The translations under genes were made by a program, and so were the position numbers. From Candidatus Manganitrophus morganii (GTDB lineage Bacteria > Nitrospirota > Nitrospiria > SBBL01 > Manganitrophaceae), in assembly GCA_021651055.1 (NCBI GenBank), contig JAJHOH010000001.1, forward strand, positions 2,914,001-2,978,000: 64,000 nucleotides of DNA. The letters are read 5' to 3'. Positions 1 through 11,028 of this stretch are shown here, piece by piece. Position 1 is the first letter of the stretch. Every line of letters starts with the position of its first letter. A model generated the notes under the pieces. It was given only the letters and a program-made list of their open reading frames with translations, did not search any database and was not told the DNA's origin.

Positions 1-961
1 CGTCGGCTCCGGGACGGCGACGCGACAGATTGCCGAAATTATGCAGCGATTTGAAGAGGTCCTCCTTTGGAAGAAACCCGACCGGGTCGTCGTGGTCGGC
101 GATGTCAACTCCACGTTGGCCGCCGCGCTGGCGGCGGAGAAAATGGGAATTCCGGTGGCCCATGTCGAGGCGGGGCTCCGTAGTTTTGACCGGGCGATGC
201 CCGAAGAGACCAATCGGGTCCTCACCGACCGGCTCTCCGATCTTCTTTTTGCGACGGAGGAGAGCGCGGTTCAAAACTTGCTAAACGAAGGGGTCGAGAA
301 AGATCGAATCTTTTGGGTGGGGAACTTGATGATCGACGCTTTGATCAGTCATGCGCAGGAAGCCGAGCGATCGACGATTCTGAGAGAAATGAACGTGGCC
401 GCGCAGCAGTATGCCTTGGTCACCCTGCATCGCCCCTCCAACGTCGATACGCCGGAAGGGATGGGCCGGATTTTGACGATCCTCTCGGGGGTGGAAAAAC
501 AGATACGGATCCTCTTTCCGATCCATCCGCGGACCCGCGGGCGGATGGAGGAGTTCGGTCTGGCATCCGCAATCCGCGCCCTTCAAAACGTGACCCTCTG
601 CGAGCCGGTCGGTTATCTCGATTTCATCCGGCTGATGCGCGACGCCAAGGTGGTGTTGACCGATTCCGGGGGGATCCAGGAGGAGACCACCGCGTTGGGA
701 ATTCCCTGCCTGACCCTGCGAGAGAACACGGAGCGGCCGGTCACGATCACGGAGGGAACCAATCTTCTGACCGGGACCGATCCGGAGCGGGTCTTGGCGG
801 CGGTGATCGATATTTTGGAGGGGCGCGGGAAGCGCGGGAAGGTCCCGACCCTCTGGGACGGCCAGGCGGCCCGTCGCATCGTCCGGGTTTTGCAAAGCCG
901 ATCGACGCGTCGGGAGCCGAGTCAAGAGGTTCCTCTTTCAACGATCCTCCCCCGTTCTTAG
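1..961 (+). CDS. wecB: UDP-N-acetylglucosamine 2-epimerase (5' truncated by window edge)
   Basis: This enzyme interconverts UDP-GlcNAc and UDP-ManNAc, a cytoplasmic step that supplies ManNAc-type sugars for surface polysaccharide. The reading frame is open from base 2, so the true start lies outside the window; about 319 codons remain of a usual 360-380. Family motifs are clear: GDVNSTLA, HVEAGLRSFDRAMPEETNR, the HPRTRGRM segment and DSGGIQEE followed by RENTERP, which binds the UDP moiety. The gene leads directly into the polymerase at 975 with a 13-nt gap, so it belongs to the same polysaccharide cluster. Epimerase identity is secure; the exact sugar destination is inferred from context. 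Confidence 0.95.
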   Translation, partial: VGSGTATRQIAEIMQRFEEVLLWKKPDRVVVVGDVNSTLAAALAAEKMGIPVAHVEAGLRSFDRAMPEETNRVLTDRLSDLLFATEESAVQNLLNEGVEKDRIFWVGNLMIDALISHAQEAERSTILREMNVAAQQYALVTLHRPSNVDTPEGMGRILTILSGVEKQIRILFPIHPRTRGRMEEFGLASAIRALQNVTLCEPVGYLDFIRLMRDAKVVLTDSGGIQEETTALGIPCLTLRENTERPVTITEGTNLLTGTDPERVLAAVIDILEGRGKRGKVPTLWDGQAARRIVRVLQSRSTRREPSQEVPLSTILPRS

Positions 962-974
962 CGGAGACTGTAAC

Positions 975-2405
975 GTGGCGCAGATGGAAACAGTTCGAAC
1001 CCCTTTTCCGAAGCGGCGCTTCGGCGGATCGATGACCGCTCTCGGCTGGAGGAAAACGGCGGAGGTTTCGGAGACGGGAGGCCGATCGTTTCAGGAAACG
1101 GAGGCCCCCTCACGGCAAGAGCGGATCGCCTACGGCGCGCTCCTCTTGTTTGTCGCCCTCATCTACATTACCCCCGGGACCCTTTATCCGCCGCTGGAAG
1201 CGGTGCCGATCGCCAAAGGGGTGGCGGTGATCTCTTTTCTCTTTCTCTTCTCCGCCCTGCGAGCGAAGGGGGCCTCCTGGAGGCTCTCCGATCCGGCGAC
1301 CCTCTGGCTGATCGCCTTTGTGGCGATCGGAGGATTGTCGATTGCCACCTCCCTCTGGCGGATCTATTCCTTGAATGCGTTTCTCGACGTCTTGAAGCTG
1401 ATCCTGGTCTATCTCCTGGTCCTCCATCTCGTCGATCGCCTGGAGCGGGTCCGCCGGCTCTTCTGGGTGATGCTCTGGGCGGGGATGGTCCCGGCGGCCG
1501 GGACGCTGGCGCACTATCTCCTCAAGATCGATCTGGTCGAGGGGTATCGCGGCGCCTGGCGGGGGGTTTACGCCGATCCGAACGATCTCGCCTATAACCT
1601 GATCGTGTTGGTTCCGATCGGCCTGTCTCTTCTGGAAGCGGAGCGATCGTTTGTCAAAAGAGGTCTTGTCTTCGGCATCTTGACCGTCTTTATGATGGCC
1701 ATTTATGTGACCTTTTCCCGGGGAGGGCTCGTCGGGCTGATGGCCGTCTTCTTCTTCCAGATCCTCCGCTCGCGGAATCGGATGCTCCATTTTTCGCTCG
1801 CAACGATTCTCTTGATGGTTTTTTTAGCGGTGGCGCCGGCCCGGTATTGGGAGCGGGCCGAGACGATCTTGAAGTTCCACCACGACGAATCGGCGATGGG
1901 GCGGGTCTACGCCTGGCAGGCGGGGCTGTCGATGGTGGCCGATCGGCCGCTGCTCGGCGTGGGGCTGGGCTGTTTTGTCATGGGCTGGCCGATCTACGCC
2001 CCCGCCGAAGCGGGGACGAAGTGGCGAGCGGCGCACAACACCTTTGTGGCGGTCATGGGGGAGACCGGCCTGCTCGGACTGGCGGCGTTCGGCGCCTTTA
2101 TCGGAACGACCTTGCGGGGGGCGCAGAAAGTCAACCGTTTGGCCCGCCCGGCGCCGCGGCCGCTCTTCATCTCCCCCTCCGTCGAAAAGAAAGAACCGGC
2201 CGAAGCCCCTTCCGTGACCGAAGCAAACCGGCGGGCGGCGCTTTATGCGCGCGGTGTGGAGATCGCCCTTTGGGGATTCCTGGCGTGCAGCTTGACGCTC
2301 GGAATCGCGCGAAGCTGGCCCCCTTACCTCTTTGCCGGTCTGGCCGTGGCCCTTTACACCCTCAGAATGGCGGACGTTAGAGAAGCGCGTGGAGAATTCA
2401 AATGA
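975..2405 (+). CDS. O-antigen ligase/polymerase family (Wzy_C) membrane protein
   Basis: The 476-aa polytopic inner-membrane protein has long hydrophobic segments from about residue 55 to 290. A Wzy_C-type periplasmic loop follows, with GRVYAWQAG near residue 308, RPLLGVGLG, and AHNTFVAVMGETG near residue 352. Proteins of this family polymerise lipid-linked repeat units or ligate glycan to lipid A; which of the two cannot be told from sequence. The start chosen is GTG at 975; the first 50 residues are polar and could be trimmed to an internal ATG (for example at 984). It overlaps the flippase start by ATGA. Its position beside a Wzx-type flippase favours the polymerase role. Confidence 0.85.
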   Translation: MAQMETVRTPFPKRRFGGSMTALGWRKTAEVSETGGRSFQETEAPSRQERIAYGALLLFVALIYITPGTLYPPLEAVPIAKGVAVISFLFLFSALRAKGASWRLSDPATLWLIAFVAIGGLSIATSLWRIYSLNAFLDVLKLILVYLLVLHLVDRLERVRRLFWVMLWAGMVPAAGTLAHYLLKIDLVEGYRGAWRGVYADPNDLAYNLIVLVPIGLSLLEAERSFVKRGLVFGILTVFMMAIYVTFSRGGLVGLMAVFFFQILRSRNRMLHFSLATILLMVFLAVAPARYWERAETILKFHHDESAMGRVYAWQAGLSMVADRPLLGVGLGCFVMGWPIYAPAEAGTKWRAAHNTFVAVMGETGLLGLAAFGAFIGTTLRGAQKVNRLARPAPRPLFISPSVEKKEPAEAPSVTEANRRAALYARGVEIALWGFLACSLTLGIARSWPPYLFAGLAVALYTLRMADVREARGEFK

Positions 2406-3988
2406 AGCCGCCCCGGCAGAACGACATCTTAAAAGGGGTCGAGGCGGGATCGGGAGAGTCGATCGATCTCCCCCCGTCGCTTCCGAAAGGAGAAGCCAAA
2501 CCGGCTTCGATCAACAAGCAGGCGTTGACGTTGATTTTCGGGCGGGGTCTCTCCTCCAGTTTTACTTTTTTGATTCCGATCGTCCTCGCCCGCTATTTGG
2601 CCCCGGCCGAATATGGCACCTACAAGCAAATTTTCCTGATCTATGCGAGCCTCTTTTCGATCCTTCCGTTCGGGATTATCCAGAGTCTTTATTATTTCGT
2701 GCCGAAGGAGCCGGAGCGGATGAAAGCGTACCTGGTCCAGGCCTTTCTTTTCCTGCAGGGGTCCGGGCTGATCGCCCTTCTCTTTTTGGCGTTTTTTAGG
2801 GAGAGCATCGCCCTCCAGCTCAGCAATCCCGGCCTCTCCCCATATCTCTTCCAGATGGGGCTTTTTATCTTTTTGATGCTCTCTTCCGCTTATTTCGAAG
2901 CCCTTCTGATTTCTTCTCAAAAGATCGGCCAGGCGGCGCTGCTCGGCTTTGTCTCGGAAGCGACCAAAACGGCGAGCATGTTGATCCCGTTGATCCTGAC
3001 CGGCCGGCTCTCCGACCTCATGTGGGGGATGAACCTCTTCGCCTTTTGCCGGTTCTGCTTTGTCTTTGTCTATGTCTTCCGAAGCTACTCCCTCTCCTGG
3101 AAGGATGTCCAGTGGCCCGCCTTTCGGCAGCAGATGGTCTATGCGATTCCGTTCGGCCTGGCGGTGATTCTCCAGGTCTCCCAGGACCAGTTCCATCAAT
3201 ATGTCGTCGCCTACTCCTACAGCGCCGCCGTTTTTGCCGTCTATTCGGTCGGGATGTTCCAGCTTCCGATCGTCGAGCTGATCTACACCCCCATGTCGCA
3301 GCTCTTGATCGTTCGGATGGCGGCGCTCCGGCAGCGGGCAACCCGGGAAGAGATCATCTCCCTTTGGTTCGATATCACCCGAAAATTGGCGATGGTTTTT
3401 TTCCCCGTCTTTGTCTTTTTGCAATTGATGGCCCGTGAGCTGATCACGCTTCTCTTCACGCCGACCTATCTTGCCAGCGTCCCCCTCTTCCGCGTCGCCC
3501 TCCTCTCGTTGCTGACCGCCATTATCCTGACCGAAGGGGTGCTTCGCGCCTACGCGGAAACCCAGTTTATTCTCAAGACCACCTTCATGAAGCTGGTGCT
3601 CACCTTGATTTTGATCTTCCCCTTTCTGGCCTGGTTCGGGCTTTCCGGGGGGGTGGTCACGCTGATCGTGGTGCTGGCGACGGCGAAGACGTTGATGCTC
3701 TGGAAGGTCTCGCGTCTGATCCCGCTCCCGCTGGCCGCCCTTCTCCCGTGGCGCGACCTCTTCAGCATCGCCTTTTTTTCGCTCCTCTGCGGGATTCCGG
3801 TTCTTTTTGTCAAAAGTTTCGAGATCGCCTCGCCGCTCCTTCTTCTGGGGATGTCGGCGGCGGTTTTTGCGCTCTTTTATCTGATTTTCCTCTTCACCTC
3901 GCACCTGATCACCTTTGATGAGAAGCGGGAGATCGCCCGAATGGTCCGGCGGGTGGGGGCGCTTCTTCCGGCGACGTCCAAATCGTAG
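2402..3988 (+). CDS. Polysaccharide flippase (Wzx/MATE-like, MVF superfamily)
   Basis: The 528-aa protein has about 12-14 hydrophobic segments, the size and layout of oligosaccharide flippases that move undecaprenyl-linked repeat units across the inner membrane. A polar N-terminal tail of about 40 residues precedes the first segment (ALTLIFGRGLSSSFTFLIP). The start ATG at 2402 overlaps the stop of the polymerase gene by 4 nt, and its stop at 3988 touches the next gene, so translation is probably coupled. No substrate can be read from sequence. An alternative would be another polysaccharide transporter in the same superfamily, but Wzy and two glycosyltransferases next door support the Wzx role. 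Confidence 0.85.
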   Translation: MKPPRQNDILKGVEAGSGESIDLPPSLPKGEAKPASINKQALTLIFGRGLSSSFTFLIPIVLARYLAPAEYGTYKQIFLIYASLFSILPFGIIQSLYYFVPKEPERMKAYLVQAFLFLQGSGLIALLFLAFFRESIALQLSNPGLSPYLFQMGLFIFLMLSSAYFEALLISSQKIGQAALLGFVSEATKTASMLIPLILTGRLSDLMWGMNLFAFCRFCFVFVYVFRSYSLSWKDVQWPAFRQQMVYAIPFGLAVILQVSQDQFHQYVVAYSYSAAVFAVYSVGMFQLPIVELIYTPMSQLLIVRMAALRQRATREEIISLWFDITRKLAMVFFPVFVFLQLMARELITLLFTPTYLASVPLFRVALLSLLTAIILTEGVLRAYAETQFILKTTFMKLVLTLILIFPFLAWFGLSGGVVTLIVVLATAKTLMLWKVSRLIPLPLAALLPWRDLFSIAFFSLLCGIPVLFVKSFEIASPLLLLGMSAAVFALFYLIFLFTSHLITFDEKREIARMVRRVGALLPATSKS

Positions 3989-3999
3989 TGAGGAATGGT

Positions 4000-5214
4000 A
4001 TGACGAAACCGACCGTGCTCCACCTGATTGATTGCCTCTTTATCGGCGGCGGCGAGATGCAGATGGCCGATCTCCTCCGGCGGATCGACCGGGAAAAATT
4101 CCGCCCGCTGGTCGGCTGTCTTCGCAAGCAGGGGCAGCTCGTTCCCGTTCTGGAGGAGGCCGGGATCGTCGTAGAAGAATTTCCGGTCCGCGGCAAGCTC
4201 TTCTACCCCCGCTCGATCCGGGAGATTCTCCGCCTTGCCCGGTTCATGCGCAGGGAGCGGGTGCAGATCGTCCATACGCAGGATCTCTACTCCCACCTGG
4301 TCGGCGTCCCCGCCGCGTTGATCGCGCGGGTGCCGGTCGTGATCACGAACCGGCTCGATTTGGGGCACACGATGAAGCGATGGCATCGCCGGGCGCTGAA
4401 GCTGCTGTCATTCGCGATCACCCGGGTGATGGCCAATTCCGAAGGGGTCCGGACGATGCTGATCGAGGAGGAGAAGATCGATCCGGCGAAGATCGAATTG
4501 ATCTACAACGGGGTCAACCTCGATCAATTCCAGATTCCGTCGAAGGAGAAAGGACCGGTCCCGCCTGTGCGTGATCTCCGCCTTGAGCCGGGGGATCGGC
4601 CGATTGTGGTCGTGGCGAATCTCTGGCCGGTGAAGGGGCATGAGATTCTCTTCGAGGCGGCGGTTCGGGTCACCGCCTATTACCCGACGGCGAAGTTCGT
4701 CCTGGTCGGAACGGGGGCGGCGCGCCGGGCGATTCTCGAAGCGCGGGCGCGGGAACTCGCGATCGACAAACAGGTCCTCTTTCTCGGCCCCCGTCAGGAC
4801 GTTCCTCAGATCTTGCCGCAGATGGAAATTTCGGTCCTCCCCTCGCTGGCGGAGGGTTTCTCGAATGCGATTCTCGAATCGATGGCGGCCGGCCTTCCGA
4901 TGGTGGCGACCGACGTCGGGGGCAACCGCGAAGCGATCGTGGAAGGGGAGACCGGTTTTCTGGTGCCGCCGCGCGATCCGGAGACCCTGGCCGACCGGAT
5001 TCTCCGACTCTTGGGCGATCGGGAGGGGGGGCAACGGATGGGAAAGGCGGGAAGGGAGCGGATCAAGACGACCTTCTCGCTTCAGCGGATGGTGACCGAG
5101 ACGGAGCGTTTTTATGAACGGCTGCTGGAAGAACGGGGGGCGGGGGCCCGGGGCCGGGGGCCGGAGGGTCAGAAAATTGAAACCGATCTCTCGCGCGTCA
5201 AGGTCTCGCCATGA
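4000..5214 (+). CDS. Glycosyltransferase family 4
   Basis: This GT-B fold retaining glycosyltransferase of 404 aa probably adds a sugar to the growing lipid-linked repeat unit at the cytoplasmic membrane face. The N-terminal acceptor domain begins PTVLHLIDCLFIGGGEMQ. The donor domain carries the EX7E motif as EGFSNAILE near residue 284, followed by SMAAGLPMVATDVGG. I chose ATG at 4000 because GAGGA lies 6 nt upstream; a GTG at 3988 in the same frame would add four residues. The C-terminal 25 residues are Gly/Arg-rich and look like a non-conserved tail. Sugar specificity is unknown. Confidence 0.9.
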   Translation: MTKPTVLHLIDCLFIGGGEMQMADLLRRIDREKFRPLVGCLRKQGQLVPVLEEAGIVVEEFPVRGKLFYPRSIREILRLARFMRRERVQIVHTQDLYSHLVGVPAALIARVPVVITNRLDLGHTMKRWHRRALKLLSFAITRVMANSEGVRTMLIEEEKIDPAKIELIYNGVNLDQFQIPSKEKGPVPPVRDLRLEPGDRPIVVVANLWPVKGHEILFEAAVRVTAYYPTAKFVLVGTGAARRAILEARARELAIDKQVLFLGPRQDVPQILPQMEISVLPSLAEGFSNAILESMAAGLPMVATDVGGNREAIVEGETGFLVPPRDPETLADRILRLLGDREGGQRMGKAGRERIKTTFSLQRMVTETERFYERLLEERGAGARGRGPEGQKIETDLSRVKVSP

Positions 5215-6257
5215 TGAAGGTCCTCTTGATCGGTGATTATCCCCCCCCCTACGGCGGGATCTCGGTGCATGTGCAGCAACTCGCCGACTTCCTCCGGCGG
5301 CAGGGTTCCGAGTGTGTCGTGCTTGACATCGAGCGCGGGACCGATCCCAAGCCGGGAGCGATTCGGTTCAATGGGTATCTCGGTTTCCTCTGGACGTTAA
5401 TCCTTTTTTCCGGACGGCGGTATGTGAGCCACATCCATACCAACGGCCATAATTTCAAAAGCTGGCTGGCGATCGCGGTGACGGCATGGGTCGGTTTTTT
5501 CTCCGGCCTACGGAACATCGCCACCGTTCACTCCGGACTGATGCCGGCGTATGCCGCCGGGGGTCGGCGCCGCAAACTTCTGATCCGGGCCGCCGTTTGG
5601 CCGCTGGGAGGGGTGATCGCCGTCAATCAAAAGATCGAGCGGGCGCTTCTTGAGATCGGTGTTCCGCCGTCGCGCATTTCGGTCCTCCCGGCCTTCGCCC
5701 TCGGCCCGCGCGCCGAGGTGGTGCCGGCGTGGGCCGGAGATTATCGAAAACGGTTCTCCCCCCTCATCGCCTCGGCGGTTTATCTGGAAAAGGAATATGG
5801 GACCGATCTGCTGGTGAGCGCCTGCGCGGCGCTTCGGAAAAAATATCCGCGCCTCGGCTGCATCATCATGGGCTCCGGTTCGGAGGAAGAAGCCATTCGA
5901 TCCCAGATCCGGACGGAAAAAGGGGAAGATTTTCTCTTCCTGCTCGGAAACGTTCCTCATGATCTCTGTCTCTCTCTGATGGCGCAGTCCGATCTTTTTG
6001 TCCGTCCGACCCTCTTCGATGGGGATGCGATTTCGGTTCGGGAGGCGCTGGCGCTCGGTGTCCCGACCGTGGCGAGCGACGTTGGGTTTCGGCCTCACGG
6101 GACGCGGCTCTTCAAGCCGGGGGACGTCGCCGACCTGGCGCTTCAGATCGATCGGGCGCTGCAGGAGGGGCGGCCCCCCGCCGCGGCGGAGGAAATTCCT
6201 GAAAATCTGGTCCTCCTCCGGGGGGTGTATGAACGGGTGGTAAAGGAGAGACGATGA
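5211..6257 (+). CDS. Glycosyltransferase family 4 (second)
   Basis: A 348-aa GT-B glycosyltransferase that starts MKVLLIGDYPPPYGGISVH, a typical GT4 N-terminal strand and glycine loop. In the donor domain the usual EX7E is read as DGDAISVRE near residue 269, so the first acid is Asp instead of Glu; the following ALALGVPTVASDVG is normal. The start overlaps the previous stop by ATGA and the stop overlaps the next start the same way, placing it firmly in the operon. Likely role: a second sugar transfer in repeat-unit assembly. Donor and acceptor cannot be deduced. Confidence 0.88.
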   Translation: MMKVLLIGDYPPPYGGISVHVQQLADFLRRQGSECVVLDIERGTDPKPGAIRFNGYLGFLWTLILFSGRRYVSHIHTNGHNFKSWLAIAVTAWVGFFSGLRNIATVHSGLMPAYAAGGRRRKLLIRAAVWPLGGVIAVNQKIERALLEIGVPPSRISVLPAFALGPRAEVVPAWAGDYRKRFSPLIASAVYLEKEYGTDLLVSACAALRKKYPRLGCIIMGSGSEEEAIRSQIRTEKGEDFLFLLGNVPHDLCLSLMAQSDLFVRPTLFDGDAISVREALALGVPTVASDVGFRPHGTRLFKPGDVADLALQIDRALQEGRPPAAAEEIPENLVLLRGVYERVVKERR

Positions 6258-7213
6258 AGCGATCTGTAGAACAAGAAAAGGCGCCGGGACCCCTCTTCTT
6301 CAAGGACCCGTTAATCACTATCCGACGTGGGAAAAATAATGAGCCGCATCGCCCAAGCCGGCCGCTTCAGACCGTTCTTCCCAAGAACGGGGCGTCCCCT
6401 TCTCCGGGGACCCGCACGTTCTTGGGGGAGGAGGTCGATTATGTCGAGCGAGAGGAGCCGATCGACCGCGCCTCCCCCGCCTGCACGCAGAAACGCTCGG
6501 TCCTTTTCGTCAAACCGGACTACTCGATTGTTCGGGACCTTTTTTCGGGGGAGGGGGTCGTGAATATCGACTGGCTTCATTCCTTCGCGCCGCAGGCGCG
6601 GATCGAAGGGAATCTGGCCGAGGGGTTCCATATCACTACCCCCGACGGACGCCTCTGGCTGGTTGCCTTCGGAACACACATGAAGGGGGTCGAGGTGCGA
6701 CTGCATGCGACGGAAAAGCAGGTGGTAGTTCGGAGCGCGGGGCCGCTCCCGCTCTTTCTGACCACGCTGCTTTATCCCGATCACGCTTCTTCGCTCAGCC
6801 GGTATGATTTCAAATCGCTCTACTTCCCTTCGATCGAAGGGGGAAGCGCCTTTGAGGTTCTGACGGCGACCCACACCGATACGTTCCTCTTCGCACCCGC
6901 CCGGAAACGGCTTGCCCTTTCCAACGTCCGGTTCGAAGGGGAGCAGCTCTTCGTGCGACGGGACTATGTCGGGGAGATCGCGCGCGTCTTCGCCCTCTCC
7001 GGCCGATTCTGTTATTGGGAGGGGAAAACCCTTTTCGAGAGCGCGCAGCCGGTCCCCTTCCTTGAACTCTCTTATCGCGGAGAAATTTTGTACGTTCGGG
7101 GAACCCTCTCGGGACCGATCTCCTTTTATGCCGACGGGGTCGAAGAGGTGCATGTGAATGGAGAAAAGACCTATTTCACGCGGGACAGGGATCGATTGAT
7201 TCTCCATTTTTGA
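6254..7213 (+). CDS. Orphan heparinase II/III-type C-terminal domain protein
   Basis: From about residue 78 to the end (RSVLFVKPDYSIVRDLFSG, then a run of beta strands) the 319-aa product resembles the C-terminal beta-sandwich of heparinase II/III-like proteins common in exopolysaccharide clusters. Those proteins are normally 550-700 aa, with an alpha/alpha barrel catalytic domain in front. Here that domain is absent and the first 75 residues are polar, Pro/Arg-rich and featureless. The gene may be a decayed relic whose front was deleted, or a free-standing carbohydrate-binding domain. The start overlaps the previous gene by ATGA, so it is still within the transcription unit. Family assignment is moderate; catalytic activity seems unlikely. 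Confidence 0.55.
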   Translation: MKRSVEQEKAPGPLFFKDPLITIRRGKNNEPHRPSRPLQTVLPKNGASPSPGTRTFLGEEVDYVEREEPIDRASPACTQKRSVLFVKPDYSIVRDLFSGEGVVNIDWLHSFAPQARIEGNLAEGFHITTPDGRLWLVAFGTHMKGVEVRLHATEKQVVVRSAGPLPLFLTTLLYPDHASSLSRYDFKSLYFPSIEGGSAFEVLTATHTDTFLFAPARKRLALSNVRFEGEQLFVRRDYVGEIARVFALSGRFCYWEGKTLFESAQPVPFLELSYRGEILYVRGTLSGPISFYADGVEEVHVNGEKTYFTRDRDRLILHF

Positions 7214-7222
7214 GGGACGACG

Positions 7223-9094
<1,872 letters not shown>

Positions 9095-9098
9095 ACAA

Positions 9099-10304
9099 AT
9101 GAAGGAAAGCGCCGTTCGTGTTCCGTCGGATCTGTCGGGTAAGGTGGGCAGCCCCACAACCCTGGAGGAGACCGTCCGCCCTTTGATTGAACTGTCGATC
9201 AAAGGATTGGAGCGGATGTGGATGAAAGATCAAGGGCTCTTCTGTTTTACGGTGCGCGACGGCCAAAACGGTCCCGCGCCGGAAGGGGTCTCCCTCCGTT
9301 ATACGGCGATCACCCTTCTCGGCCTGCATCGCGCCGCAACGAACGGCTGGCCGGTTCCGCTCGATCTAAAGTCGATCCTCCGTCAGACGATCGACGCCGC
9401 GCCGACGACACGGAACATCGGGACCCTGGCGCTGATTCTCTGGGCGGGGGCGGCCTTGACGCAAAAGGTCGATCCGAAGGTCGAGGCGGCGATCCGGTCG
9501 CATGGTCCTTTTTATCAAGAAGCGGGCAACGGGGTCTATGCCACGACCGAGCTGGCCTGGCTGTTGATCGCCATGATCGAAGCGGCGGAGATCACCACGG
9601 GGGCCGAGCGGCATCGCTTCGAGGAGACAGCCCATCTCGCTTACCGGCTTCTGAAACGGAATTTCAATTCGAGGAGTTCGCTGTTTGCTTTCTCCACGCA
9701 ACTCTCCAGCAGCTGGACGCGGCCGCTTCGGAGCCGGCTCGGCTTTTTCGACGGGCAGGTTTATGGAATTTATTCCTTCGCGCAGTATGCGCGGCATTTC
9801 TCGGACGGGGAGGCCCTCTCCCATGCCAAACACTGCGCCGAGCGGATTTGCGATTTCCAGGGAGGGCGGGGGGAGTGGGCATGGCATTACAATGCCCTGC
9901 GGGGAAAAATGGTCGACCGTTATCCGGTCTACGCCGTCCATCAACATGGGATGGCGCCGCTCGCCCTCAAAGGGCTCTCCGAAATCTCGACCGGCGATTA
10001 CCGTGTTGAGATCACCCGGGGGCTTCGGTATCTCTTCGGCGAGAATCCCCTCGGGTTTCAATTTGTCGATGAGGCGCATTCGGTGATCTGGCGGTCGATG
10101 AAGCGGCGATCTCCGATGGCGAAAGCGATCTACATCAATAAGGTCGCCAGCTTCGTCGGGCCGACCGGCTGGATCTCGGCCCTGGATCACCCGTCGCTGA
10201 TGATGATTGATCGCGAGTGTCGCCCCTATGAGCTTGGATGGCTGCTTTTTGCCTTCTCGGACATTCCGCCGAAAAAAGAGGGGGGCCATGGACCGGCCGT
10301 CTGA
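9099..10304 (+). CDS. Conserved-looking protein of unknown function in polysaccharide cluster
   Basis: I do not recognise a family with confidence. The 401-aa product is soluble, without a signal peptide, and is mostly alpha-helical. Spaced helix pairs rich in Gly, Trp and His (SLRYTAITLLGLHRA, YATTELAWLLIAMIEAA, WAWHYNALRGKMVDRYPVYAVHQHGMAPLAL) suggest an alpha/alpha-toroid fold like that of polysaccharide lyases, six-hairpin glycosidases or terpenoid cyclases. That fold guess is inference. It follows asnB by 4 nt and overlaps the PHP gene by 17 nt, so it is co-translated with glycan genes. A role in glycan trimming or in building a modified sugar is possible but unproven. Confidence 0.6.
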   Translation: MKESAVRVPSDLSGKVGSPTTLEETVRPLIELSIKGLERMWMKDQGLFCFTVRDGQNGPAPEGVSLRYTAITLLGLHRAATNGWPVPLDLKSILRQTIDAAPTTRNIGTLALILWAGAALTQKVDPKVEAAIRSHGPFYQEAGNGVYATTELAWLLIAMIEAAEITTGAERHRFEETAHLAYRLLKRNFNSRSSLFAFSTQLSSSWTRPLRSRLGFFDGQVYGIYSFAQYARHFSDGEALSHAKHCAERICDFQGGRGEWAWHYNALRGKMVDRYPVYAVHQHGMAPLALKGLSEISTGDYRVEITRGLRYLFGENPLGFQFVDEAHSVIWRSMKRRSPMAKAIYINKVASFVGPTGWISALDHPSLMMIDRECRPYELGWLLFAFSDIPPKKEGGHGPAV

Positions 10305-11028
10305 ACGACAGATCGGAGCGCTTCATATTCACTCGGACACCTCGCATGACGCCGAGTGGCCGCTGGCGCGATGTAAAACGGTCTTCAAAGCGGAGGGGTA
10401 TCACTTCCTGGCGATGACCGAACATGCGGAGGGGCTCGACTCGGAGCAGGTGGCGGCCTGGCTGGACGAGTGTGATCGCCTCTCCGATTCGGACTGTCTG
10501 CTCCTCCCGGGGTTCGAGTTCTCCGTCGGACGGAATATCCATCTCCTCGGGTTCGGCATCCGGAAGTTGCTCCGCGGCAGGTCGATCGAAGCGCTGATCG
10601 ATCAGATCCATGAGGCGGGGGGGGTGGCTGTCTTGGCACATCCGACTCCGGCGGCGCTCAACCTGATCTATCCCGCGGCCGAAGCGCTCGATGGCATGGA
10701 GATCTGGAACACCCGCTATCACAAAGGAAGCCGTCTGCCGCTCCGGTTGTTGCGGGCGCTGGAGCAGCTCCGAGAGACGCGGCCCGCTTTCCACGGCTTT
10801 GCCGGGATCGATTTTCACAAAGGGACGCAAGACCGGCGGCTTTCCGTCGCCGTCGAATCGCCCCGAACGGCGGCCGGCATTCTGGCGGCCCTGCGGGACG
10901 GACAGTTTACGATCGAACGGGGTCCCGTTTCGATCCCGGCGACCGGGTCGCTCTCGCTGGGAGAGCAGATCAAGTTCGCGCTTCAAACCTCTTTTTCGCG
11001 GATGGAATCGGATGCGGTCTCTTCTTAA
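10288..11028 (+). CDS. PHP-domain metal-dependent hydrolase (copy 1)
   Basis: The 246-aa protein shows the PHP metal-ligand set in order: ALHIHSD, the His of MTEHAEG, the Glu of LLPGFEFS, HLLGFG, LAHPTP and the terminal D-x-H of GIDFHKG. The domain hydrolyses phosphoesters or related bonds using a polynuclear metal site. PHP proteins in capsule loci include CpsB/YwqE-type tyrosine phosphatases; the substrate here is unknown. ATG at 10288 follows a purine-rich AGAGGGGGG and gives the family start; in-frame codons upstream lie inside the previous gene. It is a clear paralog of the protein at 13211-14023 (see IEIWNT/MEIWNT and ILAALRDG/LLAALRNG). Confidence 0.85.
   Translation: MDRPSERQIGALHIHSDTSHDAEWPLARCKTVFKAEGYHFLAMTEHAEGLDSEQVAAWLDECDRLSDSDCLLLPGFEFSVGRNIHLLGFGIRKLLRGRSIEALIDQIHEAGGVAVLAHPTPAALNLIYPAAEALDGMEIWNTRYHKGSRLPLRLLRALEQLRETRPAFHGFAGIDFHKGTQDRRLSVAVESPRTAAGILAALRDGQFTIERGPVSIPATGSLSLGEQIKFALQTSFSRMESDAVSS

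Noticed and set aside
2429-3904. Long antisense reading frame over the flippase
   Set aside because: It lies wholly within the flippase gene in a GC-rich frame, is rich in Arg, Gln and Glu, and shows no family motif.
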